NCBI GenBank assembly: GCA_023935145.1
Contig: CM043702.1
Span: 78,431,320 to 78,495,319 of the forward strand
DNA length: 64,000 nucleotides
DNA from: Bretschneidera sinensis
Lineage: Eukaryota; Streptophyta; Magnoliopsida; Brassicales; Akaniaceae
Reading direction: 5' to 3'
In this document: positions 1 to 9,799 of the stretch, in pieces
Position numbering within the stretch: the first letter of the stretch is position 1
How the letters are laid out: every line of letters starts with the position of its first letter
Made by a program: the position numbers and the translations under genes
Notes under the pieces: model-generated
What the model saw: the letters and a program-made list of their open reading frames with translations, nothing else
Databases searched by the model: none
What the model was told of the DNA's origin: nothing

Positions 1-20
1 GACTTTCGTCATAATCCCCA

Positions 21-30
21 CACTACAAGA
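21..30. repeat. CACTA terminal inverted repeat, left end
   Basis: The sequence CACTACAAGA matches the known CACTA terminal consensus. In this family it is the cut and join site for the transposase. The partner TCTTGTAGTG was not found in 7985-8581. Confidence 0.85.
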
Positions 31-44
31 TAAAAGGTTATCGC

Positions 45-360
45 CGGCGCTTTTTTTTGCATATTTCGGCACTTTAAAGCGTCGAAATATGCATTTATGG
101 TGCTTTTTGCAAGCACCGGATCAAGCATCGGTATGTGTAGTGTCGAAGTACAAATACTGGCGCTTAGAGAAAGCGCTGCAATGTGCCTATTTTTGTGGCG
201 CTTGTAAGTGCCGGTATATTGCGGCGCTTATAAGCGCCATAATATACTGGTGCTTCTAAGCGCAGCTATATAGGGTTATAAGCGTCGATATATACCAAAC
301 ATTTTATGCATATTGCGGTGCTTTTAAGCGCTGCTAAAGTAGGGTTTCTAAGCGCCGATA
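45..360. repeat. CACTA subterminal palindromic repeats
   Basis: About eight copies of a GC-rich interrupted palindrome of the form GGCGCTT-nn-AAGCGCC lie about 30-50 bp apart, for example near 160-180, 220-238 and 333-352. CACTA elements are known to carry subterminal arrays bound by their TNPA-like protein. The copies vary (GGTGCTT, AAGCGCTG, AAGCGTCG), consistent with a decayed array. They are often followed by short AT stretches such as ATATA. Confidence 0.75.
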
Positions 361-653
361 TATACATTTTATGCATTTTGCAACCCTGGTTTTAATTGTG
401 TTTTTACATTATTTTGACTTAAATATCAACATTCATCCTTCAATAAATAAAATATACCATAAAATACAAAAAATTTCAAATGATCTTCGATATATAAAAT
501 GGATGAAGAAATGCATCAAACATCCATAAAAATTCCTTCAGTCAACACAAAAGTCTTATTTACATAAAAAAACAATCATAGTCCACATATAAAATTCATA
601 CAAAAACAAAGTAATGGAAATGTAGTATGAAAAATTATTTTAGCATCACAAAA

Positions 654-941
654 TCAATCATGAGGTCCTCTATTAGTAGCCAAATGATGTATTAAAGACT
701 TTAGTTCATCCATTTGGGATTGCATATTATTCATTGGATCATCGTGCCTTGCCGTTATTTGTTGAATTTGTTGCGCATGCTGTTGATTGTTTTCTTCTAT
801 TTGTGCTCTCAGCCTATTTATCTCTTCAGTATAGGCCCCATGGTATCCCATATCATTCCTCATTTGAGCTGAAAGTCCAAACACAGCAGAGGGTGTAACT
901 CCAAAACCTCTCTTCACCCATAAGCTCGGTGAAGACTTCAT
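654..941 (-). pseudogene. Coiled-coil terminal exon of the CACTA accessory gene
   Basis: A 95-residue open stretch is rich in Gln, Asn, Glu, Leu and Met, with a heptad-like run (INRLRAQIEENNQQHAQQIQQ) that predicts a coiled coil. Plant Transposase_24-type proteins of CACTA elements usually end in such a Gln-rich coiled coil. It is on the same strand and downstream of the Transposase_24-like exons at 2519-3801, so I take it as their last exon; the splice sites are not proven. It ends at a TGA at 654-656. No catalytic motif is present. A dimerisation role is inferred only from the coiled coil. Confidence 0.5.
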
Positions 942-1470
942 TTTGTATTGTTAAATTATTGCTAGCATCAGAGGATCATGAAGCTGCAATAAGTTCAGCA
1001 ACACGAGCTTCAGCTGTCACCTACAATTAGGAAACAATAAAGATTAAACTCCTCTGAATATTTAATAGCTAATTACAGCGAAATATACATAAAACAAAAG
1101 GTGCTTATCATATTTTATAGAAAAAGGGGTAGAATTTCTCTTATTTTTCCATAAAACCTCCTGCAAGAAAAACAAATATACAATCCAAACAATGTAGCCA
1201 ATTCACAACCAATTTTAACTACTTTCATTTAATCAGTAGTCAACCAAAAATACGAAGGGATGGAAAAGGGAAATGTTTCAAAACCATGGTCTTCTAACTA
1301 TACTTGTTTTCAAAACAAGTTTCAAGTGGTGAACAAGTTGTAAGTATCACTTGTTCAAGTATTTAGGTTGTCCAATGGCTGGTTTTAAGAAGCATTTTAA
1401 CTTAACCTTTTAAACAAACTTGTTAAAACTAAAATGTCTTTAAAAGCTGAAAAACTGGCTTGCTAACCAA

Positions 1471-1610
1471 CCCAGTCGACTGGGTACATATACCAGTCGA
1501 CTGGTATATGGGACAGTAAGTCCCCAGTCAGCTGGATCATTAATACCAGTCGACTGGTATATTGGTCAGTAGGGTTCTAGTCGACTGGTAGATAACACCC
1601 AGTTGACTGG
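1471..1610. repeat. Array of CCAGTCGACTGG palindromes
   Basis: Six copies of a 12-bp palindrome with consensus CCAGTCGACTGG lie at 1472-1483, 1493-1504, 1524-1535, 1546-1557, 1577-1588 and 1599-1610. At least three are perfect. Spacing alternates at about 21-31 bp. A similar diverged array occurs at 31744-31871 in an unrelated element. The function is unknown. Confidence 0.8.
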
Positions 1611-2079
1611 TACCTTAAAAGCCTTAAAGTTTGGATTTTTAAATGATAGCTCAACTCAGACTTTCAAGATGCTTCAATCCGATGCTTCATTGCAAAAAAT
1701 AAAGTGGGGATAGTAGAAGGTTAGTTTTGTATCCAAGTCACTACTCATAGAACCCTCTTTTGGCAAGATTGACTACAAGTAGGTATTTTTTTTTATATCA
1801 GGAAACTGTAAAACTCAACTATGACAAAAGAAGTTACTGACACTTTTATACTAACATGTAGTAACAATTTTGCATATCAGAAGCAAATCTAAGATAATCA
1901 ACTCATAAAATGGAACTTATGGCTTCTAGGTGAATATTGGACTTTTATTTATATGTATCTATGACCAAAACACATCCATTTCAAGAAATATACAAAACTA
2001 CTAATTTAGAAAGAGGATAGACACTTAGGCAGTGCACATGGCCATGGATAGACAAACCCACTAATCATGCAATCAATAA

Positions 2080-2265
2080 CTTCACAAACAAGCACCTACA
2101 CACATTTTCAAGCATATAGACTAGCCATATAAAGCATGTAGCTTCACAAACAAGCACCTACATACATTTTCAAGCATATAGACTAGCCATATAAAGCATG
2201 TAGCTTCACAAACAAGCACCTACATACATTTTCTATCATATAGACTAGCCAGATAAAACATGCAG
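2080..2265. repeat. Minisatellite, three 62-bp units
   Basis: Three tandem copies of a 62-bp unit start at 2080, 2142 and 2204, each beginning CTTCACAAACAAGCACCTAC. The first two are almost identical and the third has several changes. There is no coding capacity. Confidence 0.9.
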
Positions 2266-2518
2266 CAAGCAACCTTATCTAAAATGCTCATTCAGTAGCT
2301 GATACCCAACCTTATCAAATGCACACACCTCTATACATTAGATTGCCCTGACTTAGGATATCATACTCATTTGAAAAAGTGGTTTCTAAATTTAGTACTG
2401 GGAAGCCACATGACTCATTTGAATATCAACCCTTATTTACGACATGAAAAAATAAATATCTAACCAAAAAAGAAAATATCAAAACTCGTTGATCAACCAA
2501 CAAGTTTTCAGTAAACTT

Positions 2519-3801
2519 ACCATAAATTGTCGTGATGCATCATCAATAAAAGTCCCATCCTTGAGTGTATGAGTTTCAGCAAAAAACTCTACGTGCCCGG
2601 GCTCATTCCCATGCATCATCTCCTAACATATATGTATGAAAAGAGTTCAAATTGTGACTCAATACACTACATCTCAAATGAAAGATTGGATGAAATAAGC
2701 AAATTAACTCACATATTCATCCTGTCTTCTAGTAAAACTCTTTGAACCGGACGTGTGAGGACATTGTTGTCTTTCACGTGCCACTGTCCCTATAGTAAAA
2801 TATTTCTACACCAATAATAAACCAATTAAATAATCAGTCATTATTAGAAAAATAGAAACAATGAGAATCCAAATTAACATTATTATCTTAAAACAACCTC
2901 ACTCTGGTCAGAGAACTAGTAGTTCACCAGTTGCTTCCACTGGTCTTGATCTACGCCTTTTGGAACATCATTGCTCAAAACTTGTTATTTTGTTTTGTTC
3001 CTCACGTAGTCCCTTTTCAGCAAATATCGGTAGTCCCTCCATTTTTTCCCTATCATCCTCAACAAAATGTTGTTTATCGCCTCAATCATAGGGTAATGGA
3101 ACTTCCTCTACCACAAATAAAGGAAATCGATGTCAAATAAGCATTATTAGTGTTAGGGATTATGCATGTACAACACCAACGATTACAAAAAAACAAAAAA
3201 AAATATATGGAGGCAATCGATGGTTATTAAGTTGTTACTTACCTGAATCAATATAACAAGGTCCTTCTTGTAGCTAGAAGGGACCTTATTCCAATCCGTG
3301 TAATTAAGCGAACAAAGGTTCCCTCTCTTCGCAACCTTGCCCAACCAGCTACTTAACATTTGGCCACCTTTCTTAATAGGTTGATGATGTGCATTGAAGT
3401 GGACAACAATTGTTTCCCCACGTTCAAGGGACCACACTTATGAGGTTCTCAGGACACGTGTTTGCTTCCTCACCCTCCCTTCAGAATCTATACATTGAAA
3501 ACATAAATTTTATAATTAGTATAACAATGTGGTATCAAACTAGTTATAGAGAGATTGTATTCTAATACAAAAATTACCAATTATCCTGTATTTTTTACTA
3601 TCATTGTGATCACTTCCTATTGTTATTGGATCAGTCTCAGAATCATTTTGTGAGTCATGATCATCATCAAGGTGGTACTCATGCTCATGGTGAATATCTT
3701 CTTGATGGTGTGAAGACTCAGCTGCATACTAGTTTGACATGTTATCTCTAACTGATGGAGGGATATTTTTTGACCTATACATCTTACAATCTCTATACAT
3801 A
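2519..3801 (-). pseudogene. Transposase_24-type (TNP1/Ptta-like) CACTA accessory gene, several exons
   Basis: Separate minus-strand segments match the order expected for plant Transposase_24 proteins. A His/Asp-rich N-terminal piece lies at about 3600-3801 with one internal TAG. A segment reading into VWSLERGETIVVHFNAHHQP and an LSSWLGKVAKRG region lies at about 3245-3495. A piece with IGKKWRDYRYLLKRDYV lies at about 2890-3090. Pieces with CPHTSGSKSF and FFAETHTLKDGTFIDDASR lie at about 2700-2760 and 2519-2640. Such proteins are thought to bind the subterminal repeats. Stops sit between and inside segments, so introns and decay are mixed. The exon limits are my estimate. Confidence 0.6.
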
Positions 3802-4252
3802 AAAACATTAAAATGGTTATATCTCACACTATAAAAAATGCATTAAAAGTTAACAAGAATTAGAAGAACCACACCTGAAAGATAGGAATGGTCAAGGGAT
3901 CGCAGCAAATGCAGCAATCAATAACTTCAGAGTACTTGAGAACAAATGAACAAATAAGTGATTCAAATAGGATTCAAAGAATAAGCAATAATCAATAATA
4001 CAACCAAAATAGAAATTTATGACATTCTAAAGTAGCATTGCACAAACTGTACGCAAAAAAGTTCAGGACTCTTGTTATGTGTGATACAAAGCAACAGTAA
4101 CCCGATAGATTACAATAAAACCTTACAAAACTCGTTGACACACATTTCCATCACATAAATACACATCCAAATATAATTACACGGAAATGCACATAAAACT
4201 AGTTGGTATCTTCATCAATGTCCATCCTAGCCCAAGTTGACATACAGTCTAA
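3802..4252. other. Spacer between the two CACTA genes
   Basis: AT-rich DNA with no coding signal that I can support. It separates the C-terminal end of the TNP2-like gene from the start of the Transposase_24-like gene, both on the minus strand. Confidence 0.4.
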
Positions 4253-4770
4253 TTAATCGTCTACCACTACATTAGAAGGCATGCATTGATTGTAAGTGTC
4301 ATCATCATCTTCCTGCGTTTTTTCCCCCATTTCATATAGGTCCCTTGGCTTTGTGATCACAACATGATACCATTCCTTTATTGTTGGGTCTTGAACATAA
4401 AACACTTGTTTCGCTTGAGATGAAAGTACGAACGGGTCATCCTTCAATAACTGACCAGAGTGTATTAACCTATTCAAGTTCACGAGAATGCACCCACTTG
4501 CATCTTTCTTTAAACACCTGGGTGAATTAATATCCACCCAATCACAACAGAACAACACAATCTTAAACGTCCCATAGTAATCCAACTCGATGATATCGTT
4601 GAGCACACCATAATACATTTTATCATCCGCTTCAACCATAACTCCCGAATTTTGAGATCATCTACACCTCTCACGTTCCTTTGTGTGGAATTTAAAGCCG
4701 TTGATGTTGAATCCATTGAATCTCCTAACAAAATTATTCGGACCTCGATCAAAGGCAATTAGTTCATCTA
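4253..4770 (-). pseudogene. TNP2-type transposase, C-terminal DUF4216 domain
   Basis: An open stretch (4253-4639) contains YYGVLNDIIELDYYGTF, VLFCCDWVD, LVNLNRLIHSGQ and QAKQVFYVQDP. These are the ordered hallmarks of DUF4216, the C-terminal domain of plant CACTA TNP2 proteins. The preceding part of the domain (FNINGFKFHTKERER, then SQNSGVMVEADDK) is readable upstream to about 4770, with a stop between. The stretch ends in an acidic tail and a stop at 4253. It is the 3' end of the transposase gene that starts near 7984. The domain's biochemical role is not established. Confidence 0.75.
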
Positions 4771-5101
4771 AATAATTGTTATCCACCATCCATGGCACCT
4801 AAACATTTTCCAACAATTAATATGAGACAACAACATTCAATGTTTTATTGAAAACACTTATAACATTTGAAGACTCTTGTTATTATGCCTAACCTGTCTC
4901 ATTAGCCATAAGGGAAATTTCTCAACCAACCACTTATGTTTGAGACTTTGTATTGGTCGATTGGAACGGTTGGTTAACCTTTGAGCAACCAAAAATTCGC
5001 TGCAATAATCGATGTTTTTATGTAACTATTAGCCATCACAATGATAACAACAGATAATAAAAACTAAATTTAAACACACGATTACTAACTAAATTCCTTT
5101 A

Positions 5102-5626
5102 TTGATACTAACCTATGAAGGTCAAAAAGTTTATCATTATGGAGCAACACATAACGATGTGCTTGAGCCAATGACATTTCATCGAGCTCAACACTCACAA
5201 TCTTTCCCATTATCTGTCCACCAGAGGAAAACATGTATTCTTCCGGAAAATTTACAGTATCATTGTTCCTTTGGGGGCGATTGAATCTGGTCTCTACACC
5301 TTTGAAGTATTAGGAGCAATATGTTAGACACTCTTCCCCATTGTACCCTTCAGCAATTGACCCCTCGGGTCAACTTCTATTACGTACTTCAAGCGCACTA
5401 AATACCTTGCAATGCCAAAAAATTAAAGATAAATTAAGTATCCAATATATAACAAAAAAACTAAGTGCACAAAATAGCTTTGAACATCTAACCTCTCAAC
5501 AGGATACATCCACCTGTAGTGTATGGGACCCCCAAGTCTAGCCTCGGAGGCTAAGTAAATGATAAGATGAACCATAATGGTAAAGAAACCCAGGGGGAAT
5601 ATTTTCTCCAAATGGCAGAGTGTCAA
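5102..5626 (-). pseudogene. TNP2-type transposase, DUF4218 domain
   Basis: The segment carries HLEKIFPLGFFTIMVHLIIYLASEARLGG in an open frame (key residues from about 5541 to 5626), followed by GPIHYRWMYPVER. This is the DUF4218 signature that follows the catalytic domain in plant CACTA transposases. After a probable intron of about 140 bp, further family residues (EGYNGEECLTYCS, FKGVETRFNRPQRN) are readable at about 5200-5390 and the exon runs to about 5102, with stops. It continues the transposase pseudogene from 5623-7488. Confidence 0.7.
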
Positions 5627-7488
5627 AGTAACACGTGATCCAATAAGTCAAGCGTATGGAGATCAAGGGCTTTAGAGCATAAAACTTTGAAAAATGATGA
5701 TAACTCAGACACAACTGCTACAACATGTCTAGGCAAAGATGCTCTTAAGGCAATCGGAAGGATTTCTTGCATCAATATGTGACTGTCATAACTCTTTAAG
5801 TTTAACAGCTTACGATCCTTTAGGTTGACACATCTCGAGATGTTTGTTGCATACCCATCAGGAACTTTAAGATTTGCCAAATCTGTCAAGAAATTCTGCT
5901 TCTCCTTCGTGGACAAAGTGTAGTATGCTGGAGGCGAGTGATCTTTTCCATTAGGAAGAATAACTAAATGGAGGTCTTTCCTAATACCAATTTCCTTGAG
6001 ATCGCGGCGTGCTTTCTTATTATCTTTAGTCTTACCATCTATATTCAATATTGTTCCAATCAAATTATCACATACATTCTTCTCTATATGCATCATATCC
6101 AAATTACGACGCAATAGATTGTCTTTCCAATATGGTAACTAAAAAAAAATGCTTCTTTTTTTCCACACTGTATCCACAACTCCCTCATCCATGGGAATAT
6201 CCTCATTATCAACATTTTCAAGGAAATCGTCCACACCCTCAAAAAGGTTATCAACTTCATCCACTAGCACTTGCCCCGTAGAGGTACCAACATCCTCTCT
6301 TGCCCTTTTCTTAGAAGGCTTCGAGGTTTTACCATAGCTATAGTTTCCACCCTCAAATTGTCTTAAAACATCGTGCTCAGACGGTGGAACAGGAGCATAT
6401 CCCAACTCTATGGTTCCATCAAACTGATCCTTTTGAAAATGAAACTCATGGTTTTCTGCTAACCATTGACGATGACCCATATAGCAAAACTTTCCCCCGT
6501 GCTTTAACCATACAGAATGCGTAGATTCCCCACAACATGGACAAGCAACCTGCCCCTTGGTGCTCCAACCAGATAAGTTTGCATAGGCTGAAAAATCATT
6601 AATGGTCCAAAGAAGAGAAGTGCGAAGCTTAAAGCTTTGATTGGTGGATGCATCAAACGCATCAACACCATCCCATAATTGTTTCAACTCTTCAATTAGA
6701 GGCTGCAAAAAAATATCAATATAATTACGGGGGCTTCTCTCACCAGGAATCACCATTGAAAGGATGAAGGATGTTTGCTTCATGCAAAGCCACGGTGGCA
6801 AGTTGTATGGGACCAAAAGAACGGGTCATGTGCTATAAGTTGAACTCATTGTTCGAAAGAGATTAAACTCATCACTAGCTAGGCCAAGCCTAAAACTCTG
6901 AGGATCAGCTGCAAAATCGGGATATAATCTATCCAATTCATTCTAGGCTAATCCATCCGCAGAGTGTCTTAAAATCCCATCCTTTGTCCTATCTTTGTCA
7001 TGCCATCTCATCAACGAAGCCGTTTTAGATGACATATATATCCTTTTCAATCTCAGTATTAGCGAAAAATAACGCAATACCTTAGTTGGCTTTTTCTTTT
7101 TCGATTGACCATCCATCTCATTCAACGGATCCTCATCATCAGCTGTGTTTTTGGCCCACCGTGCCACTCCACACGCATGACAAAATTCATCATTCACATG
7201 CTCACCCCAATATAGTGTGCAGTCATTTAGACAAACATGAATCTTCTTATACCTAAGACCCAATCCTTTGATAATCTTCATGGCTTCATAATAATTTGAT
7301 GGCAATGGAGCACATATCGGAAATGCCATGTTGATAAACTCAAGCAACATAGTCAGAGATTTGCCAGACCACCCATACAAACATTTGAGGTGTAGTAGAT
7401 ATAACATGAAACTTAACTTTATGAAATTCTGACAATCCGGATAAAGTTCAGTATCGTAATCATTCATCAAATTGCGATACTGAGTCAT
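5623..7488 (-). pseudogene. TNP2-type CACTA transposase core (Transposase_21), broken
   Basis: This is the catalytic region of the CACTA transposase, which cuts at the CACTA ends. Family landmarks appear in order: LYGWSGKSLTMLL, LPSNYYEAMK, IHVCLNDCTLYWGEH, CHACGVARW, KVLRYFSLILRLKRIYMSS, LRHSADGLA, VPYNLPPWLCMK, DFSAYANLSGWSTKGQVACP, HGGKFCYMGHRQWL, KKRSIFF, DMMHIEKNVCDNLIGT and LNLKSYDSHILMQ. At least three in-frame nonsense codons interrupt it: after DGLA near 6943, before PVLLVPYN near 6830, and after RSIFF near 6139. Two of these look like Trp-to-stop changes, and the third like Glu-to-stop. No active protein is expected. Identification is strong; the exact exon ends are not. Confidence 0.85.
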
Positions 7489-7681
7489 CTCATCAATAGC
7501 AGAATGAACTGGATGTTCTACGTGTGAAGGATCACCACAATTATTGAACTCAAACCCACCATGAGCCTATTGCTCTTCACCATGCTCATTTGAAGATCCC
7601 ACTTCGATTCCTAAACTTAATGGTTCATTGTTTGGGTTTTCACAAGTAACCTCGAAGGCACCTCGTAGCAAACCCAACACG

Positions 7682-7984
7682 TCATCTCATCCCATGAAGC
7701 CAACTGGATGACCAGTATGTTGTAAAGTAGTGTGAGTGTGGTCTATACAAGAGACTTTCTCCCCATGAAAAACCCACTTCAGTGTAACCTGGACTAAACC
7801 CATTATACAGTATATGCTCCTGAACAATTTCTGGTTCGAATGAATAACAATTACCACATCTCCTACATGGACAAACAATACTACCCCGACCACAAGCTTT
7901 TTGACACACAAATCTAATGAAGTTTGCAACACCATCCATATAGGCATCACTCGACCTCGGTTTATCTATCCAACTTTTATCCAT
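7682..7984 (-). pseudogene. TNP2-type transposase N-terminus (transposase-associated domain)
   Basis: The segment starts MDKSWIDKPR and has IVCPCRRCGNCYSFEPEIVQEHILYNGFSPGY. This is the Cys-rich transposase-associated domain at the start of plant CACTA TNP2 proteins. The first ATG at 7984 fits the family start. Around 7770 the reading moves to another frame (continuing FHGEKV), so there is a probable frameshift, and a TGA precedes DDVLGLLRGAFEV near 7680. Between 7489 and 7681 the coding sense continues with a further stop. Confidence 0.75.
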
Positions 7985-8256
7985 TTTTAGATGACGCCAA
8001 TAGACTTTCCTAAAACAATGTTAAGAAAGTCAAAATTGAGATATTTTTGGCAAAAGAAGGTATAATCACAAACTTAGATTTGGTTGGTAAATGGATGAAC
8101 TGAAATTGATAACCGACTATCTTTGAGCTCATAATCCTGTGAGCTCATAAACAAGCTGGGTTACAAGCCTTAAGTCCATGTGGGGAGTCAAAAATAGAGG
8201 ATACGACGGGGAGAGGGAAGAAATAAAAGCATAGCAGACAGAATGGTAATGATATA
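7985..8256. other. Upstream region of the CACTA transposase
   Basis: This should hold the promoter and the 5' subterminal region of the CACTA element. I see neither a terminus nor the GGCGCTT-type subterminal repeats found at the other end. No gene is visible. Confidence 0.35.
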
Positions 8257-8554
8257 CTTGGTTTGGATGTTTAATAAGGGGAGAGGAGAGGAGAGGAGAG
8301 CAGCTGGGTTTAATTATCCTTCTCTTGTTTAGTTAGAGAGTGGAAAGGGAGGAGGGTATAAGGTATTGTGTGAATTTACAAGTATATCTCTTTTTGTTTA
8401 ATTAGAAGTGAGTTTTGTTAGCAGGGATAACTGTAGAAATACAGTCAAAAAACAGAAAACCTGATCCTCTCCTTCCAAATCCTCCCAATTCAGGAGGACC
8501 CACCCCCTTCTCTTATCTCTTCTCCCTTCTCTCCTTCCATCCAAACATGTCATG
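8257..8554. mobile_element. Possible MITE of about 300 bp
   Basis: The left edge reads CTTGGTTTGGATG (8257-8269) and the right edge CATCCAAACATG (8539-8550), so GTTTGGATG is inverted at both ends. The next 40-50 bp on both sides are also roughly inverted: a GGGGAGAGGAGAGG purine run on the left and a TCTCTTCTCCCTTCTCTCC run on the right. There is no coding capacity. A target duplication is not clear. It could instead be a foldback stretch of the CACTA element. Confidence 0.4.
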
Positions 8555-8581
8555 AACATCAAGATTAACTGTTTAAGTATG

Positions 8582-9776
8582 TGTTGTGAGTTTTAAATTT
8601 ACTCGCAAGCGCACGAGTCGTTTGCAATATAGTGTGTGCAAGTGCGAGGTCGAATCCACAGGGAATTGTGTTGTGAAAATATATTTTTAATCTAAACTAA
8701 CTCTATCTTAACCTAGTTCCGAATTTTGAATGATAATTTGCAAAACAAATTAAAACTAAATTAAATTAATTTTAAAACTAATAATAAAAAGCACTAAGGT
8801 TTTCGAATCCACCCCACCGAAGTTAAGCATACATGTTCTAAAAATATAGCCTATCAAAACATTCAATGAATCCAACTATAAGACAAAAAACAAAGAATAT
8901 CCCAACTAAACCAAAAGCACCCGATGTATCCGCTCTTAACAAATCACAAAGGGAATCCAATTTAATCGAAAAGCATTCAATGTATCCATCAGATGAAACA
9001 CAAAAAAAATCCAACAGACAATTTAAACTCAATCAATTATAAGATTAACTCAAATAATTGACAGAACATTTATACTAAAAAATTGTCAGATTTGTACAAG
9101 CAAATCTGAACTACTACGCCAAACAACGGCGGGACTTCATCTTCAACCTTAGCTAAAGAGTCTAGCCACTCATAACTATAAAACTATAATAACAAGTGCT
9201 AAACATTTAAACTAAAACAACTGAATATAAAGAAATAAATAAACAACTTTACATGGGAGAAATTCCACTCGCTGCCGGGCGGCGCTTCCCCTCTTGGTAG
9301 CAATGCCTTCGGGATCCACCAGAATGCTGACGGACGTCCACCGGTAAACACCAAAGTGGCTTAGGAATTGTACACTGGATTATGAAGCCAGATGGTGTTT
9401 ATATAGGGGAAGTCACGGAGCACTGCAGGTTTCAGATTCGATGTGGGATACTGGCCCGAGTGCGCTCAATCGCAGAATGGTGCGATCGATCGCATGCTGT
9501 TACGATCGATCGCAGACGCACTGAACAGCAACTATTTCGATGTGGGATGTTGACCTTGTGCTCATTCATAGGCAGGTGCGCTCGATCGCATATCTCGTGC
9601 GATCGAGCGCAATGTCTCCAGAAGCTTTAAATCTCCTGAAATGCTTCATTTTCTCCACAAACTTGTAAAAATACACAAAACACAAGAAAAACGTAAAATA
9701 AAGTAAAATACTTCTAACTAAGAGCATAAAAAATATAAGTTAAGGGTCTAAAATATGCAATATTTAAGACTCATCA
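8582..9776 (-). repeat. 3' LTR of Athila element A
   Basis: On the minus strand it begins TGATGAGTC at 9776, right after a polypurine tract, and ends in CA at 8582. Its length is 1195 bp. Part of it (about 9137-9446) is repeated at 12455-12768. The end reads like other Athila LTR ends, with a GTGGATTCGACC stretch near 8655. Bases 8577-8581 (GTATG) may be the target duplication, but the other side is lost. Confidence 0.85.
9461..9611. repeat. Five copies of a TGCGATCGATCGCA-type palindrome in LTR A
   Basis: 14-bp copies lie at 9461-9474, 9481-9494 (perfect palindrome TGCGATCGATCGCA), 9501-9514, 9577-9590 (TGCGCTCGATCGCA) and 9598-9611 (TGCGATCGAGCGCA). The last two are exact reverse complements of each other. 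They lie in the upstream part of the LTR, where promoter elements would be. The function is unknown. Confidence 0.85.
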
Positions 9777-9799
9777 AATACCCCCAAACTTATATTTTG
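9777..9799 (-). promoter_or_regulatory. Polypurine tract of element A
   Basis: On the minus strand the purine-rich run AAGTTTGGGGGTATT lies directly before the 3' LTR start. This is the plus-strand priming site in Athila-type elements. The same tract sequence recurs before the LTRs of B and H. Confidence 0.8.

Larger units (their letters stand above)
942..2518. other. Intronic or filler DNA inside the CACTA element
   Basis: No convincing coding segment is visible. The stretch is AT-rich. It holds the CCAGTCGACTGG palindrome array (1471-1610) and a 62-bp minisatellite (2080-2265), both listed separately. It probably contains the long intron before the coiled-coil exon and may include an older, unrecognised insertion. 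Confidence 0.4.
21..8581 (-). mobile_element. CACTA (En/Spm) DNA transposon, right end missing
   Basis: The left end is CACTACAAGA at 21-30, the canonical CACTA terminus, followed by palindromic subterminal repeats. Inside, on the minus strand, are the two gene types that CACTA elements carry: a TNP2-type transposase (about 4253-7984) and a Transposase_24-type gene (about 654-3801). No matching inverted terminus with subterminal repeats is visible before the Athila LTR begins at 8582, so the 5' end relative to the genes is deleted or displaced. The bases 18-20 (CCA) may be half of a 3-bp target duplication. Several nonsense codons make the element non-autonomous. The right boundary given is where the next element starts, not a true terminus. 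Confidence 0.85.

Noticed and set aside
654..941. Independent small host gene with a coiled coil
   Set aside because: Its position, strand and composition fit the last exon of the CACTA accessory gene better.
2080..2265. Three 62-bp repeats considered as a CRISPR-like array
   Set aside because: The units are directly adjacent with no unique spacers, in plant DNA; this is a minisatellite.
9382..9630. Plus-strand open frame of 82 codons in LTR A
   Set aside because: It lies wholly in the LTR across the palindrome array, on the opposite strand to the element, and resembles no protein family I know.
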